This document shows positions 43,004 to 48,151 of a stretch of DNA of 48,151 nt, in pieces (within the stretch, counting starts at the first letter, position 1; each line of letters begins with the position of its first letter). Location of the stretch: NCBI GenBank assembly GCA_938046775.1, contig CALIXB010000030.1, positions 1 through 48,151 of the forward strand, given 5' to 3'. The notes under the pieces are model-generated. The model was given only the letters and a program-made list of their open reading frames with translations. It made no database searches and was not told the origin of the DNA. The stretch comes from an uncultured Candidatus Saccharibacteria bacterium (lineage in GTDB: Bacteria > Patescibacteriota > Saccharimonadia > Saccharimonadales > Saccharimonadaceae). The position numbers and the translations under genes were made by a program.

Positions 43004-43420
43004 TTATTTGTCTATTAGGAGCTGCTGGCATTTTTTACAAACGCCCTCAAGGTCAAAATAATGCTTGGTAATTATAAAGCTATGTTTTTGGCCGATATGA
43101 CCTATAAGCTGTTCTAGCTCCTGTGGCTGTATTGGCTCGGCATTTTGGCAATTGATACAGTATAAGTGGTGATGATGTGGTATGAATGGCTCGGCTAATT
43201 CGTAATAGTTTTTCCAGCCAATGTATATGGTGTTAATTATTTTTAGTCTATCAAATATGATAAGGGTGCGATAAATGCTAGTGCGGTTAATGTTTTTGCA
43301 GTTTTTTGCAATATCTCCGACGGTAAGAGGTATCTCTGAATTTTTTAGTATATCGAAAATCTGCTGGCGAGGCTTTGTCAGGCGAAAACCGTGCTGCTCG
43401 AATATTTCGCTTAGTGTCAT
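43004..43420 (-). CDS. Fur-family metalloregulator
   Basis: The 138-aa protein has the Fur winged helix (RLTKPRQQIFDIL, NINRTSIYRTL), an HHHH stretch (PHHHHLYCINC) and two CxxC pairs (CINC and CKKC) that bind structural zinc. Whether it senses iron, zinc or another metal cannot be told, but its neighbours suggest zinc. It follows the permease pair by 45 nt and probably shares their operon. A near-Fur-box TAATGATAAG and an 8-7-8 palindrome lie at its promoter. Confidence 0.88.
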   Translation of the reverse strand: MTLSEIFEQHGFRLTKPRQQIFDILKNSEIPLTVGDIAKNCKNINRTSIYRTLIIFDRLKIINTIYIGWKNYYELAEPFIPHHHHLYCINCQNAEPIQPQELEQLIGHIGQKHSFIITKHYFDLEGVCKKCQQLLIDK

Positions 43421-43440
43421 AATGATAAGTATTTTACAAC

Positions 43441-43463
43441 TTATTGCAACAAATATGCAATAA
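43441..43463. promoter_or_regulatory. 8-7-8 palindrome upstream of the Fur-family gene
   Basis: TTATTGCA (43441-43448) and TGCAATAA (43456-43463) form a perfect inverted repeat around a 7-bp spacer. It lies where the -35 region of the Fur-family gene would be. It is a good candidate for the operator of this regulator. Confidence 0.5.
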
Positions 43464-43465
43464 CA

Positions 43466-44200
43466 CTATATTCCCATTAGTTCGTATGGGTATTTAGGCT
43501 GGCTTATCTTAGTTATGTTCGGCTGAGTAATCACGTATTCAGCTTGGCCATTAATGACTTTCTGGGATAGATTACCATTGACTATCAGCCAGGTGCCGTC
43601 TGGGTAATCTACAGAGAAACTCTTCTCGACGATGATTTTTATTGGAACACTATCAACAGCACAGCAACTTATAACATAGCGCGCAATGTAAAAGTAATCG
43701 TATCCGTAGTTTTTTAGTAGGTCATTTGAAACGAAGCCAGTGATAGTAATATCTTTACTATCGAAGTAAGAGGCTTGTTTACAGGAATTCATGGCAGTTT
43801 TCCATCGGTTTATTGAGATTGTGGAGCTATTTTCTGTTGGTTTTGGAATTTCGCAGCGACTCTCAGCTTCAATAATTGCAGGATTCTCTCTTTGGGCGAG
43901 GCTGCTTGGCGATAGCGTCTTTGGCGGTAGTGTATAGCCGATTATTAGGATAATAATCGCCAAGTAGGAGCTGACCTTTACTCTCCTTAAATTAAAGACA
44001 GATCCGTTAAGGGACTGTCTGCTTTTAAATTGCAACATTATATCAATAAGAAAAAGCGCAACTCCAACTATACTGATTATAACGGCAAATAGATGATAAC
44101 GTGGATGAGTGTAAAAACCCAGCTGATCGCGGCTGGCTAGTAGGAGGATATAGCCACAGGCCAAAATCCCACCTATCGACCTTAGTAAATTAGCGAACAT
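43466..44200 (-). CDS. TIGR03943/YcgQ-like putative permease subunit
   Basis: The 244-aa protein has about four N-terminal membrane segments and a C-terminal soluble domain with ITGFVSNDLL, YVISCCAVDSVPIKIIVE and DGTWLIVNGNL, which match the TIGR03943 (YcgQ) family. It pairs with the next gene, which overlaps it by 11 nt. The paired families are predicted metal- or oxoanion-related permeases; the substrate is unproven. Confidence 0.8.
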   Translation of the reverse strand: MFANLLRSIGGILACGYILLLASRDQLGFYTHPRYHLFAVIISIVGVALFLIDIMLQFKSRQSLNGSVFNLRRVKVSSYLAIIILIIGYTLPPKTLSPSSLAQRENPAIIEAESRCEIPKPTENSSTISINRWKTAMNSCKQASYFDSKDITITGFVSNDLLKNYGYDYFYIARYVISCCAVDSVPIKIIVEKSFSVDYPDGTWLIVNGNLSQKVINGQAEYVITQPNITKISQPKYPYELMGI

Positions 44201-45233
44201 ATAAGTTAACTCCCACGCCCGCCATGAAAGACAGCGCGAATATTATTAGTATAATTGTTGCTATAAAGTGCCAACGGAAAGTAGTCTTCATAAGTATAAT
44301 CATTTTTATGTCTACCATTGGTCCGGATAATAAGAGTGACAAGATTGAGCCGGCAGTAAAACTACGTGCATAAGCTAAGGCAAAAAACGCATCTATGCTT
44401 GAGCATATTGAAACAACAAAGCTGAGGACAATCATGGCGATAACTGACAGAAAAATGTCACCACCGACGGTGTTAATGATGAATCGTGGTACAAATACTT
44501 GGGTGGCTGCGGCGATGCTAGCGCCTATGACTAGCATGGTAAATAACTGCCAGAACTCGTTGCGTGAGTTGTCAAATATTTTTAGAAAAGATGAATCGTT
44601 TTTATGAGCGTGGCAATACTCTTTAAAGTCTGGATTAAGTATAGAATCTTCTTTGAATAAACTAACAATGAAAGCTGTTATTTGGACGATAATCAGCGCA
44701 AAAATGACTCTCCACCAGACCATCTGCGGCTGAAAACTGAAGGCTGTCGTAGTGGCGACGATGGTTATGGGGTTGAGGATTGGTGCGGCAAATAGAAAAC
44801 TGATGACGTCAGCAGGTTTAAGTCCCTGCGTCATCAGGCTGCGCGCAACTGGCACATTGCCACATTCACAGACCGGCAAGGCTATTCCAAGCATTGACAG
44901 TACAATTCGCCTGAGGAAGGCATTTTTTGGTAGTATCTTGAGCAGTTTGTCTGATGGTAAAAATTTTCTAATTAGTGCCGATACAATTATTCCCAGTATC
45001 AGGAATGGTGTAGCTTCGACAACTACACTCAGCGTGAGCGTAAGAAAATCTTGAAGCGATGGTAGTAGTTTTGTAAACAAATCTACAAGTTCTCCATTAA
45101 CTAACATAGTGCTAAATTTTGAGCTAAGGTAATATATAGTAATCACAAAAATCCCAAAAACAATCCAGTTAATTAATTCCTGGTTTTCAGATAATAATTT
45201 ATTTAAGCGGCCATCTGATAGCTTGCGCACCAT
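44190..45233 (-). CDS. DUF318/YcgR-type permease
   Basis: The 347-aa protein has about eight membrane helices with conserved PVCECGNVPVARSLM and the mirrored FVVSICSSIDAFFALAYARSF in two parts, typical of the predicted permease family UPF0718/DUF318. Cys residues within helices suggest metal or thiol chemistry. It opens the operon with the YcgQ-like gene and the Fur-family regulator. A minus-strand TATAAT (45241-45246) is 7 nt before the ATG, diverging from the TerC-like gene. Confidence 0.85.
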   Translation of the reverse strand: MVRKLSDGRLNKLLSENQELINWIVFGIFVITIYYLSSKFSTMLVNGELVDLFTKLLPSLQDFLTLTLSVVVEATPFLILGIIVSALIRKFLPSDKLLKILPKNAFLRRIVLSMLGIALPVCECGNVPVARSLMTQGLKPADVISFLFAAPILNPITIVATTTAFSFQPQMVWWRVIFALIIVQITAFIVSLFKEDSILNPDFKEYCHAHKNDSSFLKIFDNSRNEFWQLFTMLVIGASIAAATQVFVPRFIINTVGGDIFLSVIAMIVLSFVVSICSSIDAFFALAYARSFTAGSILSLLLSGPMVDIKMIILMKTTFRWHFIATIILIIFALSFMAGVGVNLYVR

Positions 45234-45274
45234 ATATAAAATTATACCGCATGCTTATGTTATACTAAATCATT

Positions 45275-46393
45275 ATGAAGCATCTTTTACATTCGCATCA
45301 TCCGTTTCGGATTTTTTGGTTTTCAGTGTTATTGACTACGGCTTTAGGTGGTCTAATTTTTGCGCAAATGGGGCTTAATGGCCTATGGCTATTTGCTATT
45401 TTAGTTATTTTGGAAGTAACTTTTAGTTTTGACAACGCAGTTATTAACAGTAAGGTTCTGGCAGGGATGAGTCAGGTTTGGCAGAAAATATTCTTGACAG
45501 TCGGTATTTTTGTGGCGGTGTTTGTTGTGCGATTTATATTGCCAATTGTTATTGTGATGATTGCGAGTGGTCATGGTTTTATGGAGGTAGTTGATTTGGC
45601 TCTTCACAGACCAACGGAATATGGCCAGATTTTGCATGAAGCATCACCGATGATTGATGCGTTTGGCGGGGCGTTTTTAATCATGATTGGACTTAGCTAT
45701 TTTATTGATTACAACAAGCGTATTCACTGGATGCGTCATGTTGAACCGTGGATGGCTAAGGCTGGGCGATTTGAGAACTTTAAGGTTTGCATAATGCTCA
45801 GCGTGGCTGCTGTACTGTATTTTACAGTCGACGCTCCGCACAAATCACTAGTGTTGATCTCGGCAGTGCTCGGAATCATGCTTCATATTGGGCTAGAGTT
45901 GTTTGGCTCATTCTTTCATGAAGATAGCGCAAAGTCTATCAAAATTAAGACTGGTTGGGCGGCGTTTGCTAGCCTGCTGTATTTGGAGGTGTTGGACGCC
46001 AGTTTTAGTTTCGATGGAGTAATTGGTGCATTTGCTATCACTAATAGTGTGCTGTTAATTGTGGCCGGCCTGGGTGCTGGGGCAATTTGGGTCCGATCGT
46101 TGACTGTTTATCTGTTGCGAACTGGCGCTCTCAGTAAATATAAGTATCTGGAAAATGGTGCACACTGGGCGATTATGGCGTTGGGCGTGATGATGATTGC
46201 CAAGCTGTTTCAGCTGGAATTGCCGGAGTGGGCGACGGGAGGACTGGGGCTGTTGTTCGTGAGCCTGGCGGTCGGTAGCAGTATATTAGAGATGCGATCA
46301 ATTAATCTACAGGAGGCGGCGATGACTAAACTTCATCAAGCCGAGCAGAAAATAAAAAATGGCGCATCAAAAATTGTACCTAAAAAACGGTAG
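45275..46393 (+). CDS. TerC/DUF475 integral membrane protein
   Basis: The 372-aa polytopic protein has two related halves, each with an acidic helix motif: LEVTFSFDNAVINSKVLAGM in two parts and LEVLDASFSFDGVIGAFAI. These match the TerC/DUF475 (YceF-like) family, linked to manganese export and metal loading of secreted proteins in other bacteria. TATACT (45261-45266) lies 8 nt before the ATG. It diverges from the permease operon. Confidence 0.88.
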   Translation: MKHLLHSHHPFRIFWFSVLLTTALGGLIFAQMGLNGLWLFAILVILEVTFSFDNAVINSKVLAGMSQVWQKIFLTVGIFVAVFVVRFILPIVIVMIASGHGFMEVVDLALHRPTEYGQILHEASPMIDAFGGAFLIMIGLSYFIDYNKRIHWMRHVEPWMAKAGRFENFKVCIMLSVAAVLYFTVDAPHKSLVLISAVLGIMLHIGLELFGSFFHEDSAKSIKIKTGWAAFASLLYLEVLDASFSFDGVIGAFAITNSVLLIVAGLGAGAIWVRSLTVYLLRTGALSKYKYLENGAHWAIMALGVMMIAKLFQLELPEWATGGLGLLFVSLAVGSSILEMRSINLQEAAMTKLHQAEQKIKNGASKIVPKKR

Positions 46394-46412
46394 TAAGTAT
46401 TATAATTTGTTG

Positions 46413-46973
46413 CTAAAGCTTTACGCTAAATGGCTCAATTGTTCCATCAAGAAACTTATTTATTAGCTTAATTGACTCTGGAAAAATCCAACTCTGAAGG
46501 ATTTTTTGTTCGTCAGCATTAAATTTGCTTAAAACGAACTCGACATTACCGATTTGCTTCCGGAGTAAACTGTCAGTACCGATACGAATATGCCAAAAGT
46601 CGGAGCCAATGTGAGCATGAAGCGATTTCAAACCGTTGCTGCCAGCGTCGCGGCCGCCTTTACGGACGCGGATTTTACCAAAATCAAGGTCAGTGTCGTC
46701 ATGAATAATCAGTAGATCTTCCAATGTCAGTTTATAGAAATCTAACAGGGCTCGCGCAGAAATACCGACCTCATTATAATATGTGTTTGGTTTAACTAGT
46801 AATATTTTTTCTTTAGGTGTGCTCAATTCAGCAATGTTGGCGGAAAATTTTGGCTTATTTATGAAATTTACATTTAGCTCAGCAGCAAATTTATCAATAG
46901 TCAAAAAGCCAGCATTATGTCTAGTGTTGGTATATTTATCGCCAGGATTGCCTAGTGCTAGAATAACTTTCAT
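46413..46973 (-). CDS. pth: Peptidyl-tRNA hydrolase
   Basis: Pth frees tRNA from peptidyl-tRNAs that drop off the ribosome. The 186-aa protein has LALGNPGDKYTNTRHNAGF with the catalytic His, KPNTYYNEVG and LLIIHDDTDLDFGKIRVRKGG in two parts with the conserved Asp. A minus-strand TATACT (46980-46985) sits 6 nt before the ATG. It diverges from the COG0523 gene. Confidence 0.95.
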   Translation of the reverse strand: MKVILALGNPGDKYTNTRHNAGFLTIDKFAAELNVNFINKPKFSANIAELSTPKEKILLVKPNTYYNEVGISARALLDFYKLTLEDLLIIHDDTDLDFGKIRVRKGGRDAGSNGLKSLHAHIGSDFWHIRIGTDSLLRKQIGNVEFVLSKFNADEQKILQSWIFPESIKLINKFLDGTIEPFSVKL

Positions 46974-47016
46974 AGACCTAGTATATCACCTGAGGCTAAT
47001 GGCGTATAATAAGCAT

Positions 47017-47985
47017 ATGGCAAAGCGCGACAATGAGTTGGAATTTAGTGTTAACGCGGCGTTTGATGATGAGCGAGCGGTTATTGATAAGGTGCCGCTA
47101 TATTTAGTCAATGGATCTTTGGGTGCTGGAAAAACCAGCGTCCTTGAATTCTTATTGCAACAAAGTGACTATAAGGGCTCACGGGTAATTGAAAATGAAT
47201 ACGCCAATGAAAATGTCGACGGTTATCGGCTGGAGGGATTGGCGGAGATGGTGACGACGTTGGCTGGCGATTGTGTTTGTTGCTCATCGAAACACGCATT
47301 GACACGGATGCTATTGGACTTTTGTCGCAATTCACCAGCGCCAGTGTTCATCGAGGCGACGGGTGTGGCACGAACGATGAACTTAGTCGAGAAATTGATT
47401 AATGCACAAATCTTCAATAAGTATGAGTTGATGCAGAGTTTTTACGTGATCGACGCGCACGAGATTTTACGCGGGATTGAGCCGGCGCACGAGGTTGAGC
47501 TGCAAGCGGCAGACATAATTTTGGTGACCAAGGAGGATTTACTAAATGACAATGAACGAGCTGAATACGGCATAAAGCTCTCCGCTCTGCCCTACGCTAA
47601 GGTACTGAGTGCACCGCACGGTCGGTTTGACCTCAGTAAAGTAACTACGCCGTCGGGGCTGTTGGCGTTTTTTGATACGTATGACGGCGAATTGGCGGTA
47701 CCGGACAATCCGACTTATGCGGTGTTGGACGTTTCGGGCATGAAAATTATGGCGGCAACACTGGAGAAAATATGGCCGGAGCTGTTCGCTGCGTACGACC
47801 TGCGGCGGATGAAAGGCTGTTTTATTGATGATAATGGCGCGCGGCATCATTTGGAGGCGACTGAAAATCAGATTCAGATAACCAATGCTGACACTGAAGA
47901 GGTTGCTAAAATTGTGTTAATTGGCGAACGGGCAGATAAAATTACCCGTGAAGTTCTGTTGGCGCAATTGATGATGTTTGAATAA
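47017..47985 (+). CDS. COG0523/CobW-like GTPase
   Basis: COG0523 proteins are GTP-dependent metallochaperones, often for zinc. The 322-aa protein has Walker A GSLGAGKT (residues 33-40), the metal-binding GDCVCCSS (CxCC), a Walker B-like VFIEATGVA and a base-specificity loop ILVTKEDL in place of NKxD. A C-terminal domain of about 100 residues follows. TATAAT (47005-47010) is 6 nt before ATG 47017; a longer open frame upstream is antisense to pth and is rejected. With the Fur-family operon nearby, a zinc role is plausible. Confidence 0.85.
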   Translation: MAKRDNELEFSVNAAFDDERAVIDKVPLYLVNGSLGAGKTSVLEFLLQQSDYKGSRVIENEYANENVDGYRLEGLAEMVTTLAGDCVCCSSKHALTRMLLDFCRNSPAPVFIEATGVARTMNLVEKLINAQIFNKYELMQSFYVIDAHEILRGIEPAHEVELQAADIILVTKEDLLNDNERAEYGIKLSALPYAKVLSAPHGRFDLSKVTTPSGLLAFFDTYDGELAVPDNPTYAVLDVSGMKIMAATLEKIWPELFAAYDLRRMKGCFIDDNGARHHLEATENQIQITNADTEEVAKIVLIGERADKITREVLLAQLMMFE

Positions 47986-47988
47986 ATT

Positions 47989-48043
47989 GTTCGCTTTCGT
48001 CGTTTCCGACTCATCAGCATAGATACGCATCTATGGAGCGAAC
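47989..48043 (-). ncRNA. Type III hammerhead ribozyme
   Basis: Read on the minus strand, every element is present. Stem III is GUUCGC (48043-48038) with GCGAAC (47994-47989). The cleavage triplet ends U (48037) - C (48036). Stem I is CAUAGAU/AUCUAUG (48035-48018) with a GCGU loop. CUGAUGA is at 48017-48011. Stem II is GUCG/CGAC with a GAAA loop (48010-47999). The core GAAA is at 47998-47995. All core bases match the consensus, so the RNA should self-cleave after the C at 48036. It lies 3 bp beyond the stop of the convergent GTPase gene. Confidence 0.92.
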
Positions 48044-48151
48044 TGATAAGCAGGAGAATAATATAGGCGGAGAGAGACCGCCAAGTATTCTCGGCGGCTT
48101 GCCAGTTCAGCGTGTGACTACATGAACAGGTGGACGATCCACCCGAGCCCC
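48044..48151 (-). ncRNA. Structured RNA leading into the hammerhead (partial)
   Basis: On the minus strand this region folds into a GGTGGA/TCCACC hairpin (about 48129-48143) and a long stem-loop. The long stem pairs GAACTG with CAGTTC, AAGC with GCTT, GAGAATA with TATTCTC, and GGCGG with CCGCC at the tip. It continues off the window. It could be the 3' UTR of a gene: one frame ends GLGWIVHLFM at a TAG (48118-48120), which would fit a membrane protein C-terminus, but that is uncertain. Confidence 0.5.

Noticed and set aside
46783..47016. N-terminal extension of the COG0523 gene
   Set aside because: It lies antisense to pth and upstream of the TATAAT box; the start at 47017 fits the promoter.
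48044..48151. Right-edge RNA as the 5' end of tmRNA
   Set aside because: It begins GGGGCTC and has a GGATCG, but the D-arm-like TTCGAC is absent and a GGTGGA/TCCACC hairpin occupies that place.
1..48151. Recoded UGA (code 25)
   Set aside because: Several genes end naturally at UGA with no in-frame UGA inside conserved domains.
1..48151. tRNA genes and complete insertion sequences
   Set aside because: No T-arm GTTCRA pattern with matching acceptor stems, no transposase and no flanking terminal repeats were seen.
47960..48151. Open minus-strand frame running through the hammerhead
   Set aside because: Composition and content are not protein-like, and the perfect ribozyme fold explains the sequence better.

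Overview
The window looks like a chromosomal segment of an ultra-small Patescibacteria (CPR) bacterium, most likely a Saccharibacteria (TM7) relative. This is an inference from gene content: a reduced dcw cluster, a VirD4-like ATPase with a membrane anchor, a sigma region 4/HARE-HTH regulator, a spermidine module and many short two- to three-gene operons. UGA acts as a stop (for example at the ends of xseA and of the histidine kinase), so the UGA-Gly code of Absconditabacteria/Gracilibacteria is not in use. A striking shared feature is that about 19 genes have a TATAAT/TATACT box only 6-8 nt before the start codon, which implies leaderless mRNAs. Shine-Dalgarno sequences occur mainly at internal operon genes and at a few genes with true 5' UTRs (glyS, mraZ, cas9, a 23-codon ORF).

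Layout. 1-6.1 kb: tail of a leftward gene, a THUMP/UPF0020-type methyltransferase, a YbhN-like membrane protein, xseA-xseB, a membrane-anchored unknown, and an operon of soluble histidine kinase, receiver protein and recO. 6.1-10.2 kb: glyS with an unusual insert, a frameshifted membrane protein, a NUDIX hydrolase and two unknown genes that share a C-terminal module. 10.2-16.7 kb: an SDR enzyme, a YvcK-like protein, a divergent RelA/SpoT homologue, RNase H, then a DUF4868/KwaB-like gene coupled to a PIF1-like helicase. 16.7-25.2 kb: dcw cluster mraZ-rsmH-(23-aa ORF)-ftsL-like-ftsI-mraY-ftsW-murG-ftsQ, with an MraZ operator and an odd 390-bp gap. ftsA and ftsZ do not follow; instead there is an AT-rich stretch of about 870 bp.

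26-32 kb: a complete minimal type II-C CRISPR-Cas locus. It has nine 36-bp repeats with eight 30-bp spacers read rightward, cas9-cas1-cas2 read leftward, and a tracrRNA gene upstream of cas9. Each repeat ends in an extended -10 promoter, so every spacer probably has its own start site. A deoxyribosyltransferase-like gene beside it is broken by a 7-bp tandem duplication. 32-41 kb: speD-DUF4178-speE, a VirD4-like ATPase, the sigma4/HARE-HTH protein and topA, which carries an in-frame palindromic insert. 41-48 kb: a CDP-alcohol phosphatidyltransferase, dprA, a stand-alone noncoding RNA gene of about 310 nt with perfect promoter and terminator, a Fur-family regulator with a two-gene permease operon, a TerC/DUF475 protein, pth and a COG0523 GTPase.

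At the right edge, on the minus strand, lies a textbook type III hammerhead ribozyme (47989-48043) preceded by a long hairpin whose base overlaps ribozyme stem III. The ribozyme, the unidentified RNA at 42.7 kb, the promoter-bearing CRISPR repeats and the leaderless start pattern are the most notable observations.
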